Below are positions 7,386 to 16,031 of a stretch of DNA of 38,418 nucleotides, in pieces. The stretch is taken from NCBI GenBank assembly GCA_034419095.1, contig DAOULQ010000154.1:1-38418 (forward strand), written 5' to 3'. The translations under genes and the position numbers were made by a program. The DNA is from UBA7937 sp034419095 (lineage in GTDB: Bacteria > Chloroflexota > Anaerolineae > UBA7937). Every line of letters begins with the position of its first letter. The first letter of the stretch is position 1. The notes beneath the pieces were generated by a model. That model ran no database searches, was not told the DNA's origin, and worked only from the letters and a program-made list of their open reading frames with translations.

Positions 7386-8477
7386 ATGGATCGAAACTCT
7401 TGCTCCAATGATCGCATCCTTTCTCACGCCCTGCGCCAGATAGATCGGACGATCCAAAGGACACGAGGGGCCTTTCCCCATCACACTGAGAAAGGCCGCT
7501 GGATCACCACGGCTGATGGAAGCTGGACTGGCGGCCTATGGGTTGGTCAACTCTGGCTGGCCTATGAGCTCACCGGACAAGCGGCGTATCGGGACTACGC
7601 TCTCGAATTGATGCAGGTGCTTGCCGGGCGGATTGATTCGCCGGCCACGGACTTCGATCTGGGGTTCCTGTTCTACCCAAGCTTCGTCGATGGTTATCGC
7701 CTGACAGGAGACTCGTGGCTGCGTACCACCGCCCTACAGGCGGCTGAACGATTGGTCAGTTTCTTCCATACAGGCAGTGGGTTGATTTACACTGTATATA
7801 CCGATCGGGCGGAGCGCTACGGGAGATGCGTGGGTAGTAGTATTGTAGACATCATGATGAATCTCAGCCTATTGTGGTGGGCAGGTCATGAGACAGGTGA
7901 GCCGCGCTACCACACTATCGCCCGAGAACATGCCAACCGCACGGCAGAACTCTTTGTGCGCCCGGATGGATCGGCTTTCCACGTAGTGGACTTTGACATG
8001 GACACGGGGGAGGTATTGCATCGGGGGACCATCCATGGCTACAGCGATGATTCTACCTGGGCACGGGGACAGGCATGGGCACTGCATGGGTACCTACTGG
8101 CTTACCGGATAACGGGAGAATCGTTGTACCTTGACGTTGGCCAGCGACTATCGGAGCACTTCTTGAACCGTCTTCCCAACGATGGGATACCATACTGGGA
8201 TATGGCCGATCCGGGAATCCCTAATGCAACACGGGATTCCTCAGCGGGGGCTATCGCGGCCGCGGCCTGGCTTAGGCTGGAGGAGACCCTTTTCTATCAG
8301 GCGGGGCAGGAGATGATGCGAGCCATGGCCGAGCACTGCCTGCCCAGAGAGAGTGACGACATACTCGGGCATGCGACGGCTTATAAGATGCAGGGCCGAG
8401 GAGTAGATGGAGCGACGGTATGGGGAGATTATTACTTTCTCGCTGCCTGCGTCCGTAACGACCGTTGCACTGCATAG
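7386..8477 (+). CDS. Glycoside hydrolase family 88-like protein (unsaturated glucuronyl hydrolase fold)
   Basis: The (alpha/alpha)6-barrel family includes enzymes that hydrate unsaturated uronides. The characteristic motifs appear in order: GSWTGGLWVGQLWLAYE (45-61), DFDLGFLFYPS (89-99), SSIVDIMMN (151-159), DDSTWARGQAWALHGYLLAYR (split across 221-241), IPYWDM and DSSAGAIAAAAW. D91 and D155 fit the positions of the two catalytic Asp residues (Asp88, Asp149) of Bacillus UGL. There is no signal peptide, so it should be cytoplasmic. A degradative hydrolase inside a biosynthesis operon is unusual; it may edit or recycle glycan fragments. The ATG at 7386 has no obvious Shine-Dalgarno site, and the gap to the previous gene is 36 bases. 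Confidence 0.85.
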   Translation: MDRNSCSNDRILSHALRQIDRTIQRTRGAFPHHTEKGRWITTADGSWTGGLWVGQLWLAYELTGQAAYRDYALELMQVLAGRIDSPATDFDLGFLFYPSFVDGYRLTGDSWLRTTALQAAERLVSFFHTGSGLIYTVYTDRAERYGRCVGSSIVDIMMNLSLLWWAGHETGEPRYHTIAREHANRTAELFVRPDGSAFHVVDFDMDTGEVLHRGTIHGYSDDSTWARGQAWALHGYLLAYRITGESLYLDVGQRLSEHFLNRLPNDGIPYWDMADPGIPNATRDSSAGAIAAAAWLRLEETLFYQAGQEMMRAMAEHCLPRESDDILGHATAYKMQGRGVDGATVWGDYYFLAACVRNDRCTA

Positions 8478-8498
8478 CTCACCTGCCTTTGAATAGTT

Positions 8499-9926
8499 AT
8501 GCCCAACATGGAGTTGAAAGCCATGTTGTTGAATCTACCAATGAAAGCGCGTAGGCGACTGATACTGATCGCTTTCCCGGTGGCCGCATTGCTCGCCGGC
8601 GGATCAGTTGTTTTCATTAGTCCCATGCTTCTATTTGGGCTGCTGCTTGTGGAGATTACTCTGCTGATGCTCTTGCAGAAACCATCTTGGCTTATATGGC
8701 TATCACTATTTGGCGGTGGCATAAGCCTAAATACAATTAATCGCGGTGAGCGCATCATGCTGCCAGTGGTGGGCGGGGTCAATTTGGATGGGTTTCGCCT
8801 GCTAGCGTTCTTCGTTGGACTAATGTTGATCGGAGTGTCGCACCGGTTTCTCACACGGCGCTTTAATCTGTGGCCGTATCTGCTCTTTATAGGGTGGGCC
8901 GCCACCACATTAACTCGCTCGACCGTACCCGGTGATGGGATAACGATGTTAGTCCGATTAATTTACCCTTATTTGATCTTCATGGCGATTATAGTAATAT
9001 GCGCAAGGCTTCCTCAAGAGGTCTTAGTATTGGAAGGAGCTATTAAATATGGAGCTTGGACAGTATTGTTAGCTTCGTATGCTTTAATAGTTTTTCAAGG
9101 CGGCTATTTTCAGTTGGCGGGCGACATCAGCCGATTTAGGGGCATAGCCGGTGGGATGTCGACGTTGGGAGGGTACGCGGTTCTGATGTCCTTGTACTTC
9201 TCAAGTCGATTCCTGGTCTACGGCGAAAGAAAGATGGTTTTGCCGGCTTTACTGTTTGCAGCCATAGTTATTATGAGCGTAAGCCGTATATCTATTATGG
9301 GGCTAATAGTAGGCATTGGGATTCTGTGTTTGCTGACCAAGCGCTGGAAAATCCTCGTTGTTTGTTGTGGGCTTATTTTAATTGGAGCAATGTCTGACGC
9401 ACCACTTTGGTGGCGTATGTTTTACTCTCGTCCACAGAGTTGGACCAAGGTGGTAGCGACTGCTTCCAGTAAAGAGCTTTTGGCATCTATCAACCTCCAG
9501 GGGCGCGACACCGTCTGGAGGGAGTCGTGGGAGCGGTTTTCGTCACAGGTGCTCATGGGGGGTGGGCTTGAAACCACGGGAGCCTATTCGGCCCAGCGGT
9601 GGGGGCCCGGCGTGATCCATAACGAGTATCTGCGTATTCTCCTCGAGACGGGGGTTGTGGGCTTTGGGCTGTGGCTGACCAGTTACTTGGTGGTGAGTGT
9701 GCAGTTGGTCAACGTCTTGCGCAACCCCGTAACAAGTCGTAGCCATTGGCCAGTGCTTGCTCTGAGCGCACTAGCATTCTATGCAGCCTTCTGCTTCTTT
9801 GATAATGGACTAGATTACTTTGGCCCCATTGCCCAGTATGTTTGGGCGTTCTCAGCGCTGGCGCTAGCTCAGTTTCGAGCGCTATCTAGTGGATCAAAAC
9901 AGCGCATGTCAAGCCTGGCTGGATAG
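8499..9926 (+). CDS. O-antigen ligase/polymerase-like membrane protein (Wzy/WaaL superfamily)
   Basis: Polytopic inner-membrane protein of 475 residues with about 11-12 hydrophobic segments. The signature region is a periplasmic loop containing LQGRDTVWRESWERFSSQVL, then GGGLETTG, and the motif VIHNEYLRILLETGVVGFGLW; His-Asn followed by Glu-x-Gly before the next helix is typical of the ligase/polymerase family (PF04932-type). It should polymerise lipid-linked repeat units or ligate a finished glycan; sequence alone does not separate the two. Part of the gene (about 8940-9400) is clearly richer in A+T than its neighbours, common for Wzy genes acquired in polysaccharide loci. It sits 21 bases after the GH88-like gene, and a Wzx flippase lies 4 kb downstream. 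Confidence 0.85.
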   Translation: MPNMELKAMLLNLPMKARRRLILIAFPVAALLAGGSVVFISPMLLFGLLLVEITLLMLLQKPSWLIWLSLFGGGISLNTINRGERIMLPVVGGVNLDGFRLLAFFVGLMLIGVSHRFLTRRFNLWPYLLFIGWAATTLTRSTVPGDGITMLVRLIYPYLIFMAIIVICARLPQEVLVLEGAIKYGAWTVLLASYALIVFQGGYFQLAGDISRFRGIAGGMSTLGGYAVLMSLYFSSRFLVYGERKMVLPALLFAAIVIMSVSRISIMGLIVGIGILCLLTKRWKILVVCCGLILIGAMSDAPLWWRMFYSRPQSWTKVVATASSKELLASINLQGRDTVWRESWERFSSQVLMGGGLETTGAYSAQRWGPGVIHNEYLRILLETGVVGFGLWLTSYLVVSVQLVNVLRNPVTSRSHWPVLALSALAFYAAFCFFDNGLDYFGPIAQYVWAFSALALAQFRALSSGSKQRMSSLAG

Positions 9927-10014
9927 GCGCTGACATAGCCTGTGCTTCTGCCACAGGTGAGCGTATTTTGCCGTATCCACGGTGATAATCACTAAGCCTT
10001 CGGTCAAGTACATC

Positions 10015-10143
10015 ATGCCTAGTCACGTGTTTCTGCTCCTGTTAGGATCGGTAGCAGCCTGGGAGATTCTCTGGCGAGGATATGCAATGCTGAGATCCGT
10101 CCGTGCCCTTATACGCTCATCTGGGTTCAATTCGGGAGCATAG
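10015..10143 (+). CDS. Possible small membrane protein, 42 residues
   Basis: A short frame in the 240-base gap before the GT2 gene. It encodes MPSHVFLLLLGSVAAWEILW and then a basic tail containing RGYAMLRSVRALIRSS. The hydrophobic segment followed by Arg residues looks like a single inside-positive membrane helix. Weak resemblance to small proteins with a W-E-x2-W-x-G-x-A-x-W motif (DUF5652-like) is visible, but the downstream half of such proteins is absent. No Shine-Dalgarno site precedes the ATG. It may be a chance frame or a gene remnant; 23 bases separate it from the next start. Confidence 0.25.
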   Translation: MPSHVFLLLLGSVAAWEILWRGYAMLRSVRALIRSSGFNSGA

Positions 10144-10166
10144 GAGCGTAGAAACAGGAGAACCGT

Positions 10167-11093
10167 ATGATCTCTATCGTTGTGCCTGTGTTCAATGAGC
10201 AAGAAGCGTTGCCCCAACTGTATCGCCGTGTTAGCGAGGTCATGAAGTGCGTGGACAGACCTTTCGAACTCATCTTTGTTAACGATGGGAGCACAGATGA
10301 ATCTCTGGAAATCATGTTGGGGTTCTGCCAGGAAGATAGGAATGTTAAGGTTTTGGAACTCTCACGCAACTTCGGGCATCAAGTGGCCATCGCGGCTGGA
10401 TTGGATTATGCTCGTGGTGACGCAGTAATTACAATGGACAGCGATTTGCAACACCCGCCGGAACTAATCCCCGAATTGATTAAGAAATGGCAAGAGGGCT
10501 ATGATGTAGTCTATACATGCAGACAGCATACAGCAGATACGGGTCCGCTCAAGAACATTACTTCGCGCCTCTTTTACACCGTTATCAATCGTCTGTCCGA
10601 GGTAAACATCCCCCCAGGGGCGGCGGATTTCCGGCTTCTGGATCGAAAGGCGGTGGAAGCGTTTCGAGCGTTAGGTGAACGGGCACTGTTCCTACGAGGC
10701 TTGGTAAGCTGGGTAGGCTACCGACAGATTGCAATTCCCTATGAAGCGCATGGCCGCTACGGTGGGAAAAGCAAATATCCCTTCATACGGATGCTTCGGC
10801 TTGCAGCCGATGGGATTACTTCGTTTTCCTCAATCCCCTTATATCTTTCAGCCTTCATCGGGATGATCATTTCTGTGCTCAGTTTCACCTATGCTGCTTT
10901 TGCTCTCTACGCGCGGCTGTTCACCGATCAGGTCGTGCCAGGATGGACGTCAGTGATGGTGGCTGTGTTGTTTCTAGGAGGAATCCACCTGATCACCCTT
11001 GGTATACAGGGCGCATATCTCGGGCGGATTTACAATGAAGTAAAGGGACGCCCACGATATCTTGTGCACCGAACATATGGATTCGATGAATGA
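10167..11093 (+). CDS. GT2 polyprenyl-phosphate glycosyltransferase (DPM1/GtrB-like)
   Basis: Likely transfers a hexose from a nucleotide sugar to undecaprenyl phosphate on the cytoplasmic face, supplying lipid-linked monosaccharide donors for GT-C enzymes. The GT-A domain starts at once (ISIVVPVFNEQEALP), with D40 in FVNDGSTDES, LSRNFGHQVAIAAGLDYA, and the metal-binding DSD at 91-93 followed by LQHPPE. GAADFRLLDRKAV and KSKYPFIRMLRLAADGI are family-typical. Two hydrophobic helices near 225-250 and 262-290 anchor the C-terminus, the GtrB/DPM1-type arrangement. ACAGGAG precedes the ATG. GT-C proteins that could use such a lipid-linked sugar lie at 11944, 22833 and 24569. Its stop overlaps the next start. 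Confidence 0.9.
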   Translation: MISIVVPVFNEQEALPQLYRRVSEVMKCVDRPFELIFVNDGSTDESLEIMLGFCQEDRNVKVLELSRNFGHQVAIAAGLDYARGDAVITMDSDLQHPPELIPELIKKWQEGYDVVYTCRQHTADTGPLKNITSRLFYTVINRLSEVNIPPGAADFRLLDRKAVEAFRALGERALFLRGLVSWVGYRQIAIPYEAHGRYGGKSKYPFIRMLRLAADGITSFSSIPLYLSAFIGMIISVLSFTYAAFALYARLFTDQVVPGWTSVMVAVLFLGGIHLITLGIQGAYLGRIYNEVKGRPRYLVHRTYGFDE

Positions 11094-11947
11094 TACCGAT
11101 GAATATATGCGCGGTTTGCCGGGACAAAACTAGCGGATTTCGACCCTCCTGGCCTGGGCTTAAGCAGTGTAGCAATTGCGGTCACCTCATGGCCGATATA
11201 GATGCTCAGAGTTTGACCCTGAAAGCGATATATAGCGATAGTTATTTCTCTGGCGATGAGTATGTAGATTACTTGAGCGATAGTCCAGTATTTGAGAGAC
11301 AATTCCAAGATCGTTTGTGGGTTGTGAAGAGGTTCCAGCCGGATGGCGATCTTATCGAGATCGGGTGTGCGTATGGATTCTTCTTGGCGGTTGCTCAAGA
11401 GGACTATCGCGTGCGCGGATTTGATATCGCCGAAGGGCCTGTAGCATATGCCAGGGAGCGCTTGGGTGTGGATGCACGCTGCGAGGATTTCCTGGATGCA
11501 TCGTTAGAGCCTGAATCGGCAGATGTCGTTGTGATATGGGATACTATTGAACATCTGCCTCGTCCAGATCTTACGGTAGACAAGGTTGCGCGAGTGTTAC
11601 GGCTTGGTGGGTTTCTGTTTCTCACCACGGGCGACATCGGGAGTGTCCTGGCCAGGCTTAGGCGGGTAAAGTGGCGTCTGATCCACCCCCCTACCCACCT
11701 TCACTATTTCAGCCGCAGAACCATTGCCATGTTGCTGGAGAACGCGGGACTGCAGCCGGTAGAGATGAAGTACGTGGGGGTCTGGCGCAGCCTGCGCCAG
11801 ATTGCCTACAGCCTGTTGATGCTAGGTAAGCAGCGTCCATCACGGCTCTATCGCCTGATTGCAGATTCCTCTCTCGGTGATTTCTCCGTCGTTCTGAATA
11901 TGTACGACATCATGCTGGTCGTGGGACAGAAGATGCGGGCGTTATGA
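11090..11947 (+). CDS. SAM-dependent class I methyltransferase with N-terminal Cys4 zinc-like motif
   Basis: Predicted sugar or glycan methyltransferase. The N-terminus has two CxxC pairs (C7/C10 and C27/C30), resembling a zinc ribbon found in sugar methyltransferases. SAM motif I is IEIGCAYG (89-96), followed by VRGFDIAEGPVAYAR with the acidic strand-2 residue, SADVVVIWDTIEHLPRPD and a post-motif strand GGFLFLTTGD. HYFSRRTIAMLLENAGL is typical of the glycan methyltransferase C-terminal region. Length 285 aa. It starts in an ATGA overlap with the GT2 gene and ends in an ATGA overlap with a GT-C gene, so the three are tightly coupled. The methylated sugar is unknown. Confidence 0.85.
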   Translation: MIPMNICAVCRDKTSGFRPSWPGLKQCSNCGHLMADIDAQSLTLKAIYSDSYFSGDEYVDYLSDSPVFERQFQDRLWVVKRFQPDGDLIEIGCAYGFFLAVAQEDYRVRGFDIAEGPVAYARERLGVDARCEDFLDASLEPESADVVVIWDTIEHLPRPDLTVDKVARVLRLGGFLFLTTGDIGSVLARLRRVKWRLIHPPTHLHYFSRRTIAMLLENAGLQPVEMKYVGVWRSLRQIAYSLLMLGKQRPSRLYRLIADSSLGDFSVVLNMYDIMLVVGQKMRAL

Positions 11948-13353
11948 AAAGAATAGACAACCCCGCACCAGGTGTGCACATCGGGATCGACGAACAGCGC
12001 GGCCTTGCCTCTGCTAGGCCAGCGATGACACGCTTGATTCTCGCCACGATCTTGGCTCTGGCGTTGCTAGTGCGGGTTGGCGCGCTGTGGATCAATCATG
12101 AGAACCGGGGGGGGTTCTGGGGTGACACTCTGAATGCAGCCGAAATGGGGGTGCAGCGCGCCCTGTTTCATCGCTGGGGGGTTATAGACCCTTCGTTTAC
12201 AGCGCCCATCCATACCGTAGCCCATGATGCAGGACACCTTGTGGACCCGGAAGATCTCGGCTTGCGAGGGCAGGAGAGCACAAATCCCAAACCTGACTTC
12301 GAGAATCACGTAGGGCTTGGAATTATCATGGGTCTGGTATGGTCGCTGACCGGAGATATGCGGTATATCTATATCCAGATATTGCAACTCATTCTGGATA
12401 TGGGATGCGTATACTTAATTTTCCGTGCTGCGTGGAACATCCTTGGCAACATTTGGATCGCATTGGTTAGTGCGGGACTCTACGCTCTGTTTCCAATCCA
12501 GGTATATATGTTAACTTTTCCGGTGTCCTATACCTGGATGGTCTTCTACGGTGTGCTTCTGATCTATATTCTCTCTGTCCTTTATGGCCCTTATGCATCT
12601 TATAGGTCTACAGGTAGAAAATGGCTTCTCCTCGCTTTTATAGGGTTCGCTACAGGCGCTTTTGCACACGTCCGTTCCAACATAGTGTTTATGCCTCTGT
12701 TTCTTGGCGTTGGCTTCCTGGGGAAAGAACGAATAAGGCAGGCCCTCATATATGCTCTGGTCATTTTGCTTGTGGAGATTTTGGTGCTTGCACCGCTGCT
12801 GATTAGGAACTACCAAGCCTTTGGGAGACTCTCTCCAACACGCGGAGTGTTTTGGCACACAGTGTGGGCGGGCTTTGGCGCTCATGAGAACCCGTTGGGT
12901 GCTGTTAACAACGATCAAGCAACTGCGGAGATGGTTCTAAAGGAATATCCGGGTATCGAGAAATACGGCCCTGAGTATGAGAACATCTTGAAAGAAAAGA
13001 GCCTCACCGCGATTAAAGAACATCCCCTGTGGTTTGTCCGGATCATGCTTGAGAGGGTTCTCATGATCTTTGTGCCAGAGGGGTGGAAGGCTCTGGCTGT
13101 GACGCCCTTGCTCTCTACGGCATTTGTCGGTGCAATCATTGCAGTGCAGCGCGGCTTGCTTTCATTGAAGGGGTTGTCTGTCTATCTTCTGCCAACGGTC
13201 TACTTCTTTGCCAGCATTATCGTTGTTTATGTCCCTGGAATCAAACACGTCATGCCTGCATATCCTTTTCTCTTGACTCTGGCCGCCGTGACCCTGGTAG
13301 AAATCGCAGTTGCAATGAACCAACGCTGGCAGGAGAAGATACAGCATGCCTAG
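11944..13353 (+). CDS. GT-C fold membrane glycosyltransferase (GT39/ArnT-like)
   Basis: Polytopic protein of 469 residues with about ten hydrophobic segments. The first membrane helix (residues 28-48, TRLILATILALALLVRVGAL) is followed by an acidic periplasmic loop (GGFWGDTLNAAEMG), where GT39-type enzymes carry the catalytic Asp or Glu. Other family-like features are a long first periplasmic loop, a PDFENHVGLGIIMGLVWSLTG segment leading into the second helix, and RSNIVFMPLF. Such enzymes transfer sugars from polyprenyl-phosphate donors on the outer face of the inner membrane, which fits the GT2 enzyme encoded just upstream. The ATG at 11944 overlaps the methyltransferase stop; an internal ATG at 12025 would start just before the first helix. 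Acceptor unknown. Confidence 0.72.
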   Translation: MKRIDNPAPGVHIGIDEQRGLASARPAMTRLILATILALALLVRVGALWINHENRGGFWGDTLNAAEMGVQRALFHRWGVIDPSFTAPIHTVAHDAGHLVDPEDLGLRGQESTNPKPDFENHVGLGIIMGLVWSLTGDMRYIYIQILQLILDMGCVYLIFRAAWNILGNIWIALVSAGLYALFPIQVYMLTFPVSYTWMVFYGVLLIYILSVLYGPYASYRSTGRKWLLLAFIGFATGAFAHVRSNIVFMPLFLGVGFLGKERIRQALIYALVILLVEILVLAPLLIRNYQAFGRLSPTRGVFWHTVWAGFGAHENPLGAVNNDQATAEMVLKEYPGIEKYGPEYENILKEKSLTAIKEHPLWFVRIMLERVLMIFVPEGWKALAVTPLLSTAFVGAIIAVQRGLLSLKGLSVYLLPTVYFFASIIVVYVPGIKHVMPAYPFLLTLAAVTLVEIAVAMNQRWQEKIQHA

Positions 13354-13912
13354 ACGCGTAGCGGGGGAAAGGATGGCGATTCGCAAAGTGAATCTCGGGT
13401 GTGGCAATGATGCCCGCCCCGGCTATGTGAATGTGGATATAGCGCCCTTACCCGGCGTTGAGGTCGTAGCAGACCTGAGCCATCCCCTTTGGCCGTTCAC
13501 CGACAACGCCTTTGAGGAGATTCTGCTTATAAACGTTCTGGAACATCTTCCAGATGTGGTGCGTCCAGTGGAAGAACTCTGGCGTATCAGCAAACCAGGA
13601 GCCAAAATACACGTCCGGGTTCCCTATTGGAACTGCTATCAGTCCGCAGCCGATCCCACTCACCGACACCGGTTTCATCAGTCTACATTTGACTTCTTCG
13701 ATCCAGGCAGGCAAGGTAACCGTCAGCGCCCATATTACTCGGACGCTCGCTTTAAGATACAATGCGTAGACTACTGGCTCCCGCTGCTACCCACAGGTCG
13801 AGGCTGGGTTCGGGTACGGAATCGGCTGCTGAAGGGGATCCTGGCTGCGCTGGCTACGTATCTTAACAATGTCATTTGGGTCTTAGAGTTCGAATTAGCG
13901 GCACTCAAATGA
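13346..13912 (+). CDS. SAM-dependent class I methyltransferase (small, Methyltransf_11-like)
   Basis: Short 188-residue methyltransferase-like protein. KVNLGCGNDARPGYVNVDI contains SAM motif I and the strand-2 Asp; LLINVLEHLPDVVRPVEELWRISKPGAKIHVRVPYW gives motifs II and III (split here at positions 52-87). The segment DPTHRHRFHQSTFDFFDP, rich in His, recurs in sugar-locus methyltransferases of this type. The ATG at 13346 overlaps the previous gene by eight bases; an internal ATG at 13373 preceded by GGGGGAAAGG would remove nine residues and is equally plausible. Its N-terminus resembles the methyltransferase stub at 25891-25935, so two genes of this type once existed in the locus. Confidence 0.82.
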   Translation: MPRRVAGERMAIRKVNLGCGNDARPGYVNVDIAPLPGVEVVADLSHPLWPFTDNAFEEILLINVLEHLPDVVRPVEELWRISKPGAKIHVRVPYWNCYQSAADPTHRHRFHQSTFDFFDPGRQGNRQRPYYSDARFKIQCVDYWLPLLPTGRGWVRVRNRLLKGILAALATYLNNVIWVLEFELAALK

Positions 13913-13944
13913 TTCTTCTTGGCAGACCTTGAGGAGGGTGAAGG

Positions 13945-15267
13945 ATGGTGGACTTCGGGCGCAAAACGGCAGCCATATTCTGGACCGATGTCCTGGCGCT
14001 AGGCTTATCCCTAGCTTCCCATTTTTTGGTCGCAGCGCTGTTAGGTCCGAGTCAGTATGGGATTGCTGCGCTACTACTGCTCGTGCCTGAATACTGTGAA
14101 AAGTTGGGAAGGTTGGGGGTTGATGACGCTGCTATCTACCTGTCGGGTAGAAAGTCGTACACTTTTGGAACAATCTTGGGCACAAGCATAGTTTTACTTT
14201 GTGGGTTAAGCTCAGTGTTAATGGTCATTTTGAACCTTGGTTGGACAACCATTTCTTCAGTGCTGCTTAAGACTACTGAGTATAGGGGTACGAGCATCCT
14301 GATGGTATTGGTGGCGATCCCGTCGGTATTCCTTCTGCGACTTGGAACGAAGTTGCTTCTGCAGTGGGAAAAGGTGAGCGTTTACAACTGGGTCAATGCG
14401 ATCATGCCCATAGGTAAATCAGCCATTGTGGTGCTCGCTGTCCTGTATGCTGGAATGGGCTCTGCCTCATTGGTAACAGGACTCGCTATAGCTAATTCAA
14501 TTGGCGCAGTTTTTGCAATTCTATACTTGTGGCGTGTAAGTGGTGATAGGGTGTGTTTCAGCATCAAAGCAGCATTGGATTTACTAACTTATGGCTCAAA
14601 GTTGTACGCAACAAACGTACTCCAGTATTTGCACTACCGTGTGGATACAGTATTACTCGCATACTTCTGGACTCCCCAAGAGGTAGGTTACTATTCGCTT
14701 GCAGTCAGACTGGTTGAGGCACTCCGAAAGATTCCCAACGCTTTCTCCGCGCTGCTGTATCCGAGAGCCACACGTTCTTCTGAGGAGCAGGCTGCAACGC
14801 TGTCTGCACAGAGTGTCAGGATTTCATTGGCGATCGTTGCTGCCCTGATGCTTCCCGCCTTGCTACTTGCATGGGGTAGTGTGAAGTATGTCCTTGGAAA
14901 TGCATTCGTGCTTATGCTGGCTCCCTTTGTGGTATTGCTACCGGCCGTATTGGCCGTCACTGTGATGCAATTGGTGATGATGTATTTCTACGCCACTGGA
15001 CGTCCAACCACAGCCTTCAAGATAGTCCTCACGGGGTTGGGCATCAACTTGATATTCAACCTTGTATTGATACCTCGTCTTGCCGGCACGGGTGCGGCCA
15101 TATCATCTGCGGTGTCCTATGTGGCAGGTGCTTTGATGGTAGGGTCCGCCTTTGTCCAGTCAACAGGTGAAAGGCCACGGAGCTTGGTCTTGTTGCAGAG
15201 GCCCGACCTTGAGCAGATTAAGCCGTGGCTCTTTCTGAAGTCTAAAGCCGAAGACGTTCTCATGTAA
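13945..15267 (+). CDS. Wzx-type lipid-linked oligosaccharide flippase (MOP superfamily)
   Basis: Inner-membrane flippase that moves undecaprenyl-linked repeat units from the cytoplasmic to the periplasmic face. The 440-residue protein has about 12 hydrophobic segments. Typical elements are ALLGPSQYGIAALL near the N-terminus (GPxxYG motif), YRVDTVLLAYFWTPQEVGYYSLA at the start of the second half, and NLVLIPRLAGTGAAISSAVSY late in the protein. GAGGAGGGTGAAGG in front of the ATG is a good ribosome site. A truncated paralogue follows directly at 15351-16031. This is the only intact flippase I can find in the window. Confidence 0.9.
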   Translation: MVDFGRKTAAIFWTDVLALGLSLASHFLVAALLGPSQYGIAALLLLVPEYCEKLGRLGVDDAAIYLSGRKSYTFGTILGTSIVLLCGLSSVLMVILNLGWTTISSVLLKTTEYRGTSILMVLVAIPSVFLLRLGTKLLLQWEKVSVYNWVNAIMPIGKSAIVVLAVLYAGMGSASLVTGLAIANSIGAVFAILYLWRVSGDRVCFSIKAALDLLTYGSKLYATNVLQYLHYRVDTVLLAYFWTPQEVGYYSLAVRLVEALRKIPNAFSALLYPRATRSSEEQAATLSAQSVRISLAIVAALMLPALLLAWGSVKYVLGNAFVLMLAPFVVLLPAVLAVTVMQLVMMYFYATGRPTTAFKIVLTGLGINLIFNLVLIPRLAGTGAAISSAVSYVAGALMVGSAFVQSTGERPRSLVLLQRPDLEQIKPWLFLKSKAEDVLM

Positions 15268-15350
15268 TAACTTGGGGCTAGCTGTCAAGGAAAGGAATCG
15301 AGGCTTGTGGATCCTAGACCGCAGCAGAGCATACTTAGCGATCCTGACCG

Positions 15351-16031
15351 GACAAGATTCTCCCGGTGGTTCTGGCATTCGTGCACGACACAGAAGCGGT
15401 TGGCCACTACGTCGTTGCCTCGGTACTGGCTGAGCTCCTCCTCATCATTCCCGCGGCTATCACAACCCTCCTGTTGAGTGAGATATCAAGTGGCAAGAGT
15501 ACGAATGGGAGTCTTGTGGCAAATACCTGTCGCCACGTGATTCTCATAACGGTTCTGGCTGCCATCGGCTTAGGGCTGGGAGGTGTTTTTTGCATTCCTG
15601 TCATTTTTGGTATAAAATACTTATCATCTGTTGTTCCCTTTCTTATTCTTCTGCCAGGCACTCTATGTCTGGGGGTCAATAATATTGTCGGAACGTACTT
15701 ACTAGGTGCAGGAAGACCAGGCCTTGCAACCCGTATTACTGCCGTTGGCGTAGCAATAGGCGTGGTGCTCGATCTGGTTCTGATACCCCGAGGGGCAGAA
15801 GTGGGTGCGGCTTTGGCAGCGACTATCTCTTCGTTTGCCCTAGCAACTCTGATAACCAGGGAGTTCCTTCGCCTTAGCGGTTGCTCTATCCGTGAATCAT
15901 TCCTCGTTCAACCGAGAGATTTGGCCTTATACCAAAGTGGACTGATTCGCGCGTGGGGTCTCGTCTCATCCGCAGTCTCCGCACGCGAAAGGCTAGGACA
16001 AGCGCATGGAAACAAAAGGCACGGTTCTTGA
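15351..16031 (+). pseudogene. C-terminal remnant of a second Wzx-type flippase
   Basis: The frame reads DKILPVVLAFVHDTEAVGHY, the canonical start of the second half of an MOP flippase, and continues through GTYLLGAGRPGLATRITAVG and LDLVLIPRGAEVGAALAATI to a stop at 16031. It aligns along its length with roughly residues 230-430 of the intact flippase just upstream, but is diverged, so it is not a recent tandem copy. The six N-terminal helices are absent: stops at 15345 (TGA) and 15336 (TAG) close the frame immediately upstream, and the 77 bases between the two genes hold nothing similar. A GTG at 15366 could still start a 221-residue peptide, but half a flippase is unlikely to work alone. Its tail overlaps the next gene by 26 bases. 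Confidence 0.8.

Noticed and set aside
15268..15350. Start of the second flippase hidden in the 77-base spacer
   Set aside because: Stops at 15336 and 15345 close the frame and no reading frame there resembles a flippase N-terminus.
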